Source: an uncultured Tropicimonas sp. (GTDB lineage: Bacteria; Pseudomonadota; Alphaproteobacteria; Rhodobacterales; Rhodobacteraceae). Taken from it: DNA of 64,000 bases. Location of the stretch: the NCBI GenBank assembly GCA_947495685.1, contig CANLZY010000028.1, forward strand, positions 1 to 64,000, read 5' to 3'. The translations under genes and the position numbers were made by a program. The notes beneath the pieces were generated by a model that saw only the letters and a program-made list of their open reading frames with translations, made no database searches and was not told the DNA's origin. Position 1 is the stretch's first letter. The number at the start of each line of letters is the position of its first letter. Of this stretch, positions 9,366 to 18,297 are shown in pieces.

Positions 9366-9656
9366 CGCCTTGCGCGCTGAGTACGCCCCTCTCCGTGACT
9401 CGACAAATGGGACGCTCGTATACCCTACCAGGCGGCATCAATGGCTTCCACCAGATCCAAATCCTGCTCGATTGTTGGCCGACAGCCGAAAGCACCGGAA
9501 AGCAATGTCGTCTTCGGGAAGTTTCCCCCACTGATTGGAACCAGATCCTCCACATTTCGTCCGCTTTTCCGGTTGACGCCCCCATCAAGCAGTCAGTTGA
9601 CTGGCGCCGCAGGCAGAAGATTGAAACAACAACAATAGATTGCGAGAGGGAAGTGG

Positions 9657-9968
9657 ATTGGACTTCTGAAGTGGATTGTCCGGAATGAGTCGGCTTTCGA
9701 GATCGTTTTCTGGAAAAGACTTGCAGTATTTTTCGCCTGGTGTGGCGTTGGGGCTTCCTTTGGGGCGGGACCCGCGTTGGCGGCCTCTGAGGTTCAAGAA
9801 TGGTTCACCTCTCCAAAAAGCTTCATCGCATCGACTGAAGGTGTTTGCGACCAAAAAAATTGTCTCAGCTTTGGCTGGACAGGTCCTGACTTCGCGTTCG
9901 AGTTCGATACCCTTCTGTCAACTGCGGCCTTCGACGTTCCGGATTTCTTGTCCATTCTCACTCCATGA
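9657..9968 (+). other. Open frame with signal-peptide-like segment, no standard start
   Basis: The frame reads through a hydrophobic stretch (RLAVFFAWCGVGASFGAGP then ALAA) followed by about 60 polar residues with a Cys pair (CDQKNC) and a stop at 9968. It looks like a small exported protein, but no ATG, GTG or TTG lies upstream of the hydrophobic part; only an ATT at 9657 would serve. It may be the decayed end of a gene. The rest of 9366-10039 shows nothing. Confidence 0.25.
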
Positions 9969-10039
9969 AGCCTACGATGAACCAAAAATCCTCCGTTGCT
10001 CAATTCCTCCAATCTGTCCCAAAGGTGCTGACGTCAGAC

Positions 10040-10183
10040 ACCAGTCTGGATGTCGGACTCGCCGCCTCCGCCTTCAGGGCGGCCGCGGGCATCTGGCGCG
10101 CCCCTTTCGCGGACAATCTCCGTCAGCGGATCGAGGATGGTTCCGGGCTGGCAGAGCGGGGTGATCGTGGTTTCTTCGGTCAT
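10040..10183 (-). pseudogene. Probable IS256-family transposase N-terminal fragment
   Basis: From an ATG at 10183 (minus strand) the peptide MTEETTITPLCQPG, then DPLTEIVRE resembles the first residues of IS256-type Mutator transposases of this order. A frame change follows almost at once (the +1 frame would continue GARxMLAAALKAEA-like), and the rest of the gene is missing. Assigned by resemblance only. Confidence 0.45.
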
Positions 10184-10329
10184 AGGCGTATCGTTCGGTT
10201 TGGAAGGTCTCGCAGGCTCCAGCACCCGCCACGATACACCGCTCTCTCAACCCGCATCACCCAGTGTCCGACATAGCTCAACGTCATGTTCTGGCTATGA
10301 AACGAAAACGAGCCGTGACCCAAATATGG

Positions 10330-11907
10330 CTACTTGCATGAGTACACAGAATTCCCAAAGACCTTCCTGCACATCCGGCCCTTGTACCAGAAGTACCCAG
10401 GGGGAAGCTTCCTGACGACCCGGGACGTCTTCTTGACAGGCTTCTTCGGCACAACCGACGCCTTGTCCAGGATCCTGCGGTTCTTGTCGATCTGTTTCCA
10501 GGCGAGGAATTCGGCCTCCGACTGCGCCTTGAGCGCGTCATGCTGCGTCCGATCCAGGTAGCCGGTTGCAGGCATTCCATGACCTTGTTGCCAGGTCGCC
10601 AACGCAGCACGTGTCCCCTTTCCGGACACGCCGTCGATGCCGTTCGGATCGATTCCCAGGGCCGTCAGGCGCGCCTGGATCTCGGCGACGTCCTTTCGGG
10701 CAAGATCGAGCGATTTCTGCGTCTCGGCGCTTGCGGGCAGCCATATCTCTGGTCGGTCTGCCGCCATGCCCACCGTCGTTCCTGCCCCCAGCAGCGACCC
10801 AAGCGATGCGGCTGGCGCCGGAGGCGGTGTCTCGGCGCTGCGTGTTTCAATCAGGCGCATTCCCCCGCGAGAGACGGACAGACGATGCAATCCGGCGGCG
10901 GCCGGCCCATAGGGTGCGCATGTGTCCAGGGCCGTGATCGCATCGACGAACAGCATGCGCTGCGATGACGTCGGGGATGGCGGGTCGATCACTTCCGGCA
11001 GGGCCGCGACCTTGCCCTCCTGATCTATCTTGACTTCGACGATGATCGCGTCACCCTCTTGCTTTCCGGCATTGGTGACATAGCAGGTCCCGACCTTTCG
11101 AATTCCGGCAGGCAGGTCTGGCGCCTGTGGCGCCGGGCCGGGCGGCGCAAGATTTTCCGAAGCTTGGGGTGCAGGCGCGGCCGGAGCTTGCGGGCTTGTA
11201 GCGGGGCCAGCCTCCAGCGAGGCGAGATCGGAATCCAGGCGGGCAATGTCCAGACCGTCGATTTCCTGTTTGACCAGAACACGAACCGCGAGATCCGATG
11301 TCGGGAAATCCGAAACAATCCGATCCAGAATCTGGCGGGCCTCTCTCAGTTTCTCGATCTCCGAAGAATCGTATGGTGCACCGGTTTCCTCCACCAGCAC
11401 TTGCGCTTGCTTCAAGAGGCCCTCGGCCGATGGAGCATTGGCCGCAGTCTTGGCCTGTAGCGGTGGCGCGGCAACAACTGGTTCTTCCGGGGGTTCCTCG
11501 ACCGGGACGGGTTCGACCGGGGCGGGCTCCACTGGGGCAGGCTCGGCCGGCAGCCCTGCGACAATGGCGTCAAGCTCGGCCACGTCCATGCCATCGATCT
11601 GGTCCTGGATCAGGATTCGGACCGCAAGATCCGACGCCGGAAACTCTGTCACGATCCGATCCAGATGCGCTCGGGCCTCCTTCAGGGCGCTGGCTTCCAC
11701 CGCGTCATAGGGGGCGTCCGTCTCGGCCATCAGCGTTCGAGCCGCGCTCAGAAGCTCTTCCGGCGTATTCGGGGCCGACTGGGCAAAGGCCCCTTCAGAC
11801 AGGCCAAACGCCAGCAATGCCAAGGCCGGGAGATACCGGCACCTGCCCGGCTTCGATCCGAACATCCCCAATGCCGCCGTCGTCTTGCCATCCATGATGT
11901 GCCTCAT
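10330..11907 (-). CDS. Exported protein: two helical repeats plus peptidoglycan-binding domain
   Basis: About 525 aa, last gene of a six-gene minus-strand block. Start uncertain between ATGs at 11907 (AGGAG 10 bases upstream) and 11895 (GAGG 6 bases upstream); a hydrophobic segment LPALALLAFGLSEGAFAQ follows. Two copies of a roughly 70-residue helical repeat come next (EARAHLDRIVTEFPASDLAV and EARQILDRIVSDFPTSDLAV), separated by a Pro/Glu/Val linker. Near the C-terminus is a PG_binding_1 domain (IQARLTALGIDPNGIDGVSG then GTRAALATWQ), and the protein ends in a short basic, Cys-containing tail. Likely periplasmic or surface, bound to the cell wall; function unknown. Confidence 0.7.
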   Translation of the reverse strand: MRHIMDGKTTAALGMFGSKPGRCRYLPALALLAFGLSEGAFAQSAPNTPEELLSAARTLMAETDAPYDAVEASALKEARAHLDRIVTEFPASDLAVRILIQDQIDGMDVAELDAIVAGLPAEPAPVEPAPVEPVPVEEPPEEPVVAAPPLQAKTAANAPSAEGLLKQAQVLVEETGAPYDSSEIEKLREARQILDRIVSDFPTSDLAVRVLVKQEIDGLDIARLDSDLASLEAGPATSPQAPAAPAPQASENLAPPGPAPQAPDLPAGIRKVGTCYVTNAGKQEGDAIIVEVKIDQEGKVAALPEVIDPPSPTSSQRMLFVDAITALDTCAPYGPAAAGLHRLSVSRGGMRLIETRSAETPPPAPAASLGSLLGAGTTVGMAADRPEIWLPASAETQKSLDLARKDVAEIQARLTALGIDPNGIDGVSGKGTRAALATWQQGHGMPATGYLDRTQHDALKAQSEAEFLAWKQIDKNRRILDKASVVPKKPVKKTSRVVRKLPPGYFWYKGRMCRKVFGNSVYSCK

Positions 11908-12074
11908 CTCGAGTCTACTCCTGAAACACCTATACCATCGCTTCAGCCGTTCACGGCCCTGCCGATTGTCCGACGCGCCACGACTGAACCGCGGCGCGGC
12001 CGATAGATCCGGAACACCGGAAGGCATGATCCGCCGAGGGGCCTGAACGTCTTGTCCGGGATGCACCATGATCT

Positions 12075-13760
12075 TCACCCCGCGCTGCAATCCATGACCA
12101 ACCGGTCGCCATCATAAGAGATAAGCCGGCCCCGCACCGTCACCCAGTTACTGTCGGGAAACCGTTGGGCCGCGCTGTCGCTGATACGGCAGGTCACCCG
12201 TACAGGAGATATGGATTGCTTGGTGGAAATCTCCTGTCGAATGGTGGACCACAGGTTTCCGCGCGGTTTGCGGGCAAGGTAATTTTCCAGCGGGTTGTCC
12301 ACGGCGACCCGCCAGGTCACCTGGAAGGTCCCGTGTTCAAAGGTCGGGTGTTGCCAGGGCATTCGGAACGTCCGGCCCTTTGTCAGCGCCACAAGCGTGG
12401 GAACCTTGAAGGTGTAGATGGCATTCGACAAGCTCGAGATCATCCCGTTGCTTCGGATTTGCGCGCGAAGGTCGCGTTCGTAATCCCGCCGTGTGGTGTC
12501 GACGATATAACGACGGAATTCGCGCGCAGCTTCCTGGCGAAACGCCATGTCCCGGCGGCGTTCGCGCTCGACCAGGTCTCCGGCGAAGGCCGCCGGTTCC
12601 TGGGGGACACCCCTATGCAGCTTCAGCTTCAATGGCTTGGGGGCATCCTTGCCATGGGATTGCAACTCCACCTGCACCTTTGGCGATACGCCGGGAACAC
12701 CACAGATCCTTTCGACATAGGGCAACAGGTCCTTGATGATCTTCTCGTGGATTGCAGGTTCGCCAGCGGCAACCATGGGCGAATGCGCGACCGTGATGTG
12801 AACATCCGAGACGTCATTCGCCGATTTGGGAATGCCGTGAGTGGAATCTTCGCAGACCATCCGCACGTCCATCGGTGTGGTTGGGAACTCCCAGACGATC
12901 ATTCCATCCTTGAGCGACAATCCACTATAGGCCTTGAAGTCGACGTGCCCCAGCACACCGTCTTTGTCCATGTGAACGATGGTGCCCGGCGCTTTGGCCA
13001 GGCCACCCTTGCAGCCGCTGCCGGTCCAGAAGAACATGTCGGCCGTGTCTATCTCAGGCAGACCGTTGCCGACGCGGCAATCGTTTCGTGTGCCTCTGGC
13101 CGACAGGATCTGGCTGGAAAGCGGCTCGCTGTCGTCTATCTTCAGCTCGAACCTGCCACCGGCAAACCGGATCCAGTCCTCTTCCTCTGTGCCAATGGCG
13201 GTGTTCTGCGGTGCGCGCCCGTCGCGGTGTATGCGGGCGATGGGATTGCCCTGTTCGGAAATGAGCACGTAGTCGGCCTCGTCCGACAGGCAGGTCAGGG
13301 GAAGCGCGCAATCCAGTGCCTTTTCGCCTTCAAGCTCCAGGCACAGCCTGCGCCCCTCGAACCTGAGCGTGTGCGCCGACCGGGAACCATCAGCCATGTA
13401 CCGGTGAGAGCGTGGTCGGTAATCGGCATGGTTTCCAATCACTTCCGAGAAAATCGCCTTTCCGCCCACCAGCCTTTCGACCGACCCACCGGTGAAATCG
13501 GTGACCGCTCTGCGGGTCACAGGCTTGCCCAGTTTCGCACAGAACAGCTCCATGGGGTCGGCGGGGGATTCGGGCATCGCGCCACCATCGCCTCCCGAGG
13601 GGGAGTCCTCACCAGAGTTGGTCACGATCTCGACCGTGGTTGCTCTGCCGGACGCAGATGACGCATCCGAAGGCGCGCCCTGGGCATGGCTGTGTTGGGG
13701 CAAGAGGCAGGCGAACGCCACAGCGAACATCCCTCCAAGAGAAACGAGATCACGCGTCAT
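12075..13760 (-). CDS. Exported protein of unknown function
   Basis: 561 aa. Start at the ATG preceded by GGAGG at 5 bases, giving a signal peptide (SLGGMFAVAFACLLPQHSHAQ). The start overlaps the end of the upstream gene by 11 bases, so translation is probably coupled. No domain was recognised. The mature part is rich in beta-type segments, has several Cys residues (ELFCAKLG, RRLCLELEG, ALDCALPLTCLS, RNDCRVG, SGCKGG), and a charged helical stretch (DLVERERRRDMAFRQEAARE) near residue 400. It lacks the N-terminal helical repeat of its neighbours. Only its position ties it to the cell-wall group. Confidence 0.7.
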   Translation of the reverse strand: MTRDLVSLGGMFAVAFACLLPQHSHAQGAPSDASSASGRATTVEIVTNSGEDSPSGGDGGAMPESPADPMELFCAKLGKPVTRRAVTDFTGGSVERLVGGKAIFSEVIGNHADYRPRSHRYMADGSRSAHTLRFEGRRLCLELEGEKALDCALPLTCLSDEADYVLISEQGNPIARIHRDGRAPQNTAIGTEEEDWIRFAGGRFELKIDDSEPLSSQILSARGTRNDCRVGNGLPEIDTADMFFWTGSGCKGGLAKAPGTIVHMDKDGVLGHVDFKAYSGLSLKDGMIVWEFPTTPMDVRMVCEDSTHGIPKSANDVSDVHITVAHSPMVAAGEPAIHEKIIKDLLPYVERICGVPGVSPKVQVELQSHGKDAPKPLKLKLHRGVPQEPAAFAGDLVERERRRDMAFRQEAAREFRRYIVDTTRRDYERDLRAQIRSNGMISSLSNAIYTFKVPTLVALTKGRTFRMPWQHPTFEHGTFQVTWRVAVDNPLENYLARKPRGNLWSTIRQEISTKQSISPVRVTCRISDSAAQRFPDSNWVTVRGRLISYDGDRLVMDCSAG

Positions 13761-15903
13761 GGCATCCTCCCCAAAGTTCCGACTTCTGCCACAGCGCCTC
13801 GGCGCTCTGCTGATCCAGCCCGACGACCGGATCGATACAATGTTCATGTTGAAATTCCCGCAAGGCACGTTTGGTCTGCGCACCGATCACACCGTCTATC
13901 GCGCCGTGAAGGTACCCGGCACTGCTCAAGAGCCCCTGAAGGGTTTTCGGCCTGTTGCTGAGGAACGGGAGCAATGCGCTCAATTCCGGCCCCGGCTCGC
14001 TCCATTCGCCTGGCTCCAGGGTGCTCCATTGAACCGCGTAGCTGCTCGAACGCCCGTCCGAGATCGTGGTCTTCACCGCAACCAGGCCGACAGGCTCGCA
14101 GGCCCGGCATCCGTTCAGGATGGTAAAGGTCTCGTAGACGACCGGCGTGCCGCCTTTCAGTCGGAAATAGCTGACATGTCCGCGCCCGGTATCGATGAAC
14201 GCCTTGGGATAGGCGCGTCTGATAGCGAGGGCATCATGGGTCCGCCCCTGTTCCAACGCCACCTCGACGCCCGAGTAATCGAATTCTACCAGCTTGTCGT
14301 TCAGGAACAGGTATTGCTGGTCATTGGAATTCGCGAAGGTCGGATGGAAGATATCGACCAGTTGTGCATCCCCGAAATTGCGGACAGCGTTGACGATGAC
14401 CTTGTCATCCATGATCTGGCCAAGCTGCGCATAGCGCCGCGCAATGTCAGCCGGCAATCCTTGCTCCACAAGGCAATCGGCGGTGAACAGCCCGGAGGGG
14501 GCATTCCGGACGCAGGGCTGGAAATGCGTGTAATCCCAGGACGCCATCTCTTCGGTAATCAGCCGCCCCGAGGCCGGCCGAACCTCGCGCGCCATCTCGC
14601 TGCCGCTAAGTTCGACAGACGACAGCATCGCGCTGAAGGCGCCGGCTTCGCTTTCAAGGATATAGCGCGCGCCGAATTCGCTCGGGCAGGCCCTTACGCG
14701 ATCGCAGGCGTCGCTGGCCGATCGGTCCTGGCGCAGACAGATCATGTCTGCCTTCACCGTGATCTCGCCAAAGACATCCGGCAATCCCGGTTCGTCGAAG
14801 ACGATAAGACCGCGCGCAGTGTCCGGCCCCTGTCGGGTCAGGTAGTATCGCCCGCCCACCCGTCCGGCGAGTTCGAGAATCGCACGCGCGCCAAGGAGAT
14901 CCCTGGCGATCTCGTCGCCACTGAGCAAGTCACCGGGGGACGCGCAATAGCGCGCCTTGAAAGCCGGGCTGTCGGAGCGGGTCTCTTCGGCGGTGAGAAC
15001 CTGATGTGCCCAGGCGGGTGCCCGGTCGATGATCTCGTCGTCGCCGCCAAATTCATCAAGCCCCCTGAAGGTCTCGTGGTCACGCCTGATCCAACCTTCC
15101 TGACCCGCGGCGTTGCGCAACCGGTGCCACTCCTCGCCGCGATTGTCGCACCCGGGGGCAAGCTGGATCTCGTCACCGAAGGACTGGCTCAGGGTCCTGC
15201 CATCCAGCAGGATGCGGTACGTTCCCTCTCCGGCATAGCTCAGCTGGTGGACAGGCGTCCCTGGCGCAAATCCATCGACGGATTTCCTGATCGTGCCGCG
15301 ACAGGGCACCGAAAAGATGCGGCTTTCCAGGCTGACCAGGTATTCGTCGGCGGCCATCCGGAAGGCCGTGTCGCGCCCACCGGGCACTGTCACGGCTTCG
15401 CCCCCGCGTCTGGTCAGGACGACCCCCGACTTGCGGCACCCCTCGCCGCTGCAGGCCATCCGCTCCACGTAGGGACAGGGCAAGGTCGTACCAGCACGTG
15501 CCGTTGCCGCGCATTCCGTCGCGAAGCGCTCTTTCATGAAGTCGTGAAAAGCGGATTCGGACGTGGGCGCGGGCGCCGCTTGCAACGGGGCTGGCTCGGA
15601 TTGCGACAGCTCGAAGGCGATGTCGACGGGATCGATCGGGCCGAGGCGCTCGCCCGAGCGGAGACGCTGGCCGGGGACAGAGTCCGGATAGCTCTGCTGG
15701 ATCGTCGACAGGATGGCCTGCACCTCGCGCAGGCCGTCCAGCCGTTCAGCCCCCTCGGCGGCCTGGGCGGCGCGGTGAACCTCCAGGGCTTCCCCGAAGA
15801 GGATGTTGGCCTCCTCGCTGGCTTGGACCGTTCCTGCCAGAAGCGCTGCGCCAACCAACAGGATCGCGGCCGACATGTGTCTGGCGCGATCAATCGAGAT
15901 CAA
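13750..15903 (-). CDS. Exported protein: helical repeat, CxxC module, peptidoglycan-binding domain
   Basis: 717 aa. Start is a TTG at 15903 with GGAG 9 bases upstream; the first ATG (15876) has no ribosome binding site. Signal peptide (MSAAILLVGAALLAGTVQA). Then a helical repeat like that of its neighbours (NILFGEALEVHRAAQ, later QQSYPDSVPGQRLRSGERLG). A C-terminal module contains NGCRACEPVG and is followed by a PG_binding_1 domain (LSSAGYLHGAIDGVIGAQTK, then REFQHEHC). The same CxxC-plus-binding-domain order occurs in the 18298-21960 product. Overlaps the upstream gene by 14 bases. Role unknown, probably a wall-bound part of one complex. Confidence 0.72.
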   Translation of the reverse strand: MISIDRARHMSAAILLVGAALLAGTVQASEEANILFGEALEVHRAAQAAEGAERLDGLREVQAILSTIQQSYPDSVPGQRLRSGERLGPIDPVDIAFELSQSEPAPLQAAPAPTSESAFHDFMKERFATECAATARAGTTLPCPYVERMACSGEGCRKSGVVLTRRGGEAVTVPGGRDTAFRMAADEYLVSLESRIFSVPCRGTIRKSVDGFAPGTPVHQLSYAGEGTYRILLDGRTLSQSFGDEIQLAPGCDNRGEEWHRLRNAAGQEGWIRRDHETFRGLDEFGGDDEIIDRAPAWAHQVLTAEETRSDSPAFKARYCASPGDLLSGDEIARDLLGARAILELAGRVGGRYYLTRQGPDTARGLIVFDEPGLPDVFGEITVKADMICLRQDRSASDACDRVRACPSEFGARYILESEAGAFSAMLSSVELSGSEMAREVRPASGRLITEEMASWDYTHFQPCVRNAPSGLFTADCLVEQGLPADIARRYAQLGQIMDDKVIVNAVRNFGDAQLVDIFHPTFANSNDQQYLFLNDKLVEFDYSGVEVALEQGRTHDALAIRRAYPKAFIDTGRGHVSYFRLKGGTPVVYETFTILNGCRACEPVGLVAVKTTISDGRSSSYAVQWSTLEPGEWSEPGPELSALLPFLSNRPKTLQGLLSSAGYLHGAIDGVIGAQTKRALREFQHEHCIDPVVGLDQQSAEALWQKSELWGGCHDA

Positions 15904-18181
15904 TCTTCAGCACTCCTTTCTTGAAGCCGGGTGCCAGGCTCAATTCGACGTCGCGCCAATCCAGGTATTCCTGGCGCCGCAGGTCGAACCCCTCGGGAGC
16001 GCAGGCCAGAACCCTGCCCCGCACAATCGTCAGGGTCTCGTTGGACAGCTCGGACACCGGGGCAAACGAACTGGGGATTGGTTTCCCGTCCACTCCGATC
16101 AGGAACCGCAGGGAGACAGCCTCGGGAAGCTCGGGAAGCTCCGCCAGGCAATCGCTCAACGCGGTTTTCATATCGCTCCGCCAGCCGCTGCTGACCGCCC
16201 TTTTGGCGCCCACGTGCCATGGCGTCGACAGGTCAAGCATATCCGAGAAGTTGAAAATCGTTTTCCAGCCGCCGACGATCGTGACACCGATCTTGTCCGC
16301 TTCTTGCAGCATCTCGTTGCTGACAACAAAATGCACCGGCTCTGGCAGACGCGACAGGCGGCCATTTTCGAAGTTCATTCCAGAGGGAACCCGCATCGTC
16401 TGGATTGGTTCGCAATCGTCACAATCCTTCTGGGAAAAGACGAAGAACTCCGTGGTGAAACTGTCGTTCTCCCCGATTGGATTGATCGTGGCATCCTGCA
16501 TGAATGCGGCAACAAAGCTGTGGACGGTCACATGCAAGCCGTCGGGTTCCCAATGGGCCGAAAGCTTCATGCGCATGTTGAGCCCCTGGTTCGGGTCCCC
16601 CCGAAGGGCGAAACTGCGCGGCTTTGCGTAATACCCGAGCTTCTGGGCGAATTCCAAACCGCCCGCCTCGGCCATGGCGCGTTCGAAGGCTCGCGCCTTC
16701 CCCCACTCCTCGGGCGCGGTCCATCCTGTCAGAAACACGCTGTCGTCCCGCCAGTCGCCATATGCATTCATCTGGTTCCATTCGGGATGCAGCACGCCGA
16801 GCCGACCGGCAAAGTTCCGGACCTCGAAGTCCAGATGGCAGCCCGGGGCATGGCGGCTCTTGCCGATCTGCCCGATGACTGCGCCGGCGGCAATTGCGCC
16901 TCCTTCAACCGTAGGGGCCTGCGCGAGGTTGGCATAGAATGTCCAGGTGTCGATGTCCTCGACCTTGCCATGATCGATCAGCACCGCGTTGCCGGTGATT
17001 GCGAACTCGGGGTTTTCGGCCTTGATGATCCGTGTGACGGTGCCCGGATAGGGCACGACCACGTCAAGACCGCACTCTCCGACGATATCGACACCGGCAT
17101 GCGTGCGTTGCCCGATCGACGGAAAATCGCCGTGGCCAAAGCCCGTGCCAACGAACCCTTCGGGCACGATGGAACGATACCATTCGCGCGGAGCCGGGTG
17201 TGCCGCCGCAATCGGTGCAGGCGCCGCATCTGCCGGTTCGGACGGGACCCACGGGAGCGTCTGGTCATAATGCCCGTGCGATATCTCTTCTACCTTGAGT
17301 GCAGGCGGCTCCTGTGGGCTTGCAGGGTCGGTTTTCGCAACCGCCTCGGCCCCTGCCCCGTCAGGCGCCTGTCCCGACGATGGCGGCTGATCCGGGGTCG
17401 GCCTGACCAGGGTCTTGGCTGTGCGGTCGGGAACGAGTTCCACAGGGTCCCCTGTCGGCCGCGACAGGACAACCCGCGTCAGTAGCCCCGCGTCACTCCA
17501 ATCGATGTCCTGAACCGAGAGAACGCCATCCCCGGGTTTCAGGGATTGCGATGGCATCCCGGCGAGCTTCATCCGAGCTTGCGTGTCGAACAGGGCAAGA
17601 TCCAGGGCACCCCGATCCGGGAGCCACTGGACAAGCAGCGCTTCGCTTCCGATCGGAGCAAGATAGGCCCGGGCGGAAACCGCCTCGCCTCGTTCAGAGG
17701 GCATCTCCATCAGGACGATCTGCTGATGGCGTATCGCCCCGTTGCCAGCGACAGTGACCCCATCCCGGGGCAAAGCGCCCGCTGCCAGCATCCAATCAGG
17801 TTCCGGCGGCAGTGTGGCCTTGTCAGCCGTTTTTTCGCCCGCGCCAACTTCCTGGCGGATCGCGGCAATATCGATTGAACCAAGCGCCTGGCCGGCTCTT
17901 ATTCGTTGCCCGGGAATGGAATCCGGATAGTTTTCGGCGATCGTGTTCAATCGGTTCAAGACGTCGCCCAAAGCCTGTTTTCGGGGGGCGCCATCCAGTT
18001 CCTGCGCCGAGGCATGCAACTTCAGGGTTTCTGCGAAAAGCAGATTGGCTTTCGCGCTGCTGTCCTGCGCCAAACTCGGATCTGCGACAGACAGGCCGAT
18101 TACAAGAAATGCGCCAAGGAAACGAGGAGCATTCCATCGTGACGAGAAAAGCAACGAGGTTTTTCTCAATATCTTCAACAT
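15890..18181 (-). CDS. Exported LytM/M23-domain protein, probably non-catalytic
   Basis: 763 aa. Start at the ATG at 18181 with GGTGG 5 bases before; N-terminal hydrophobic segment FLGAFLVIGLSVADPSLAQ. The shared helical repeat follows (ANLLFAETLKLHASAQ, ENYPDSIPGQRIRAGQALG), then a Pro-rich linker and a LytM/M23 domain at about residues 340-455. There HAGVD (361-365) keeps the first His and Asp metal ligands, but the usual HLHFE reads HLDFE (449-453) and the usual YGHL reads YANL (about 416-419), so a zinc ligand and a catalytic His seem lost. That pattern is known from amidase activators such as EnvC and NlpD. A further C-terminal region of about 300 aa is unassigned. Confidence 0.78.
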   Translation of the reverse strand: MLKILRKTSLLFSSRWNAPRFLGAFLVIGLSVADPSLAQDSSAKANLLFAETLKLHASAQELDGAPRKQALGDVLNRLNTIAENYPDSIPGQRIRAGQALGSIDIAAIRQEVGAGEKTADKATLPPEPDWMLAAGALPRDGVTVAGNGAIRHQQIVLMEMPSERGEAVSARAYLAPIGSEALLVQWLPDRGALDLALFDTQARMKLAGMPSQSLKPGDGVLSVQDIDWSDAGLLTRVVLSRPTGDPVELVPDRTAKTLVRPTPDQPPSSGQAPDGAGAEAVAKTDPASPQEPPALKVEEISHGHYDQTLPWVPSEPADAAPAPIAAAHPAPREWYRSIVPEGFVGTGFGHGDFPSIGQRTHAGVDIVGECGLDVVVPYPGTVTRIIKAENPEFAITGNAVLIDHGKVEDIDTWTFYANLAQAPTVEGGAIAAGAVIGQIGKSRHAPGCHLDFEVRNFAGRLGVLHPEWNQMNAYGDWRDDSVFLTGWTAPEEWGKARAFERAMAEAGGLEFAQKLGYYAKPRSFALRGDPNQGLNMRMKLSAHWEPDGLHVTVHSFVAAFMQDATINPIGENDSFTTEFFVFSQKDCDDCEPIQTMRVPSGMNFENGRLSRLPEPVHFVVSNEMLQEADKIGVTIVGGWKTIFNFSDMLDLSTPWHVGAKRAVSSGWRSDMKTALSDCLAELPELPEAVSLRFLIGVDGKPIPSSFAPVSELSNETLTIVRGRVLACAPEGFDLRRQEYLDWRDVELSLAPGFKKGVLKIDLD

Positions 18182-18297
18182 GGCGCCACCAATTTTTCCA
18201 ATCCAGAGACCTGTCTTTTTAGGCTTTGACCACTCCAGGATTTGCCGCGCGTCAGTAGGCCGCAAAGGAATTTCTGAGCGTTTTGCAGGACGGCTGC

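Noticed and set aside
12165-13661. Long plus-strand frames opposite the exported block (also 13492-15924, 15803-17485, 18505-19746, 20371-22143)
   Set aside because: Antisense shadows of well-supported minus-strand genes; composition and lack of starts argue against coding.
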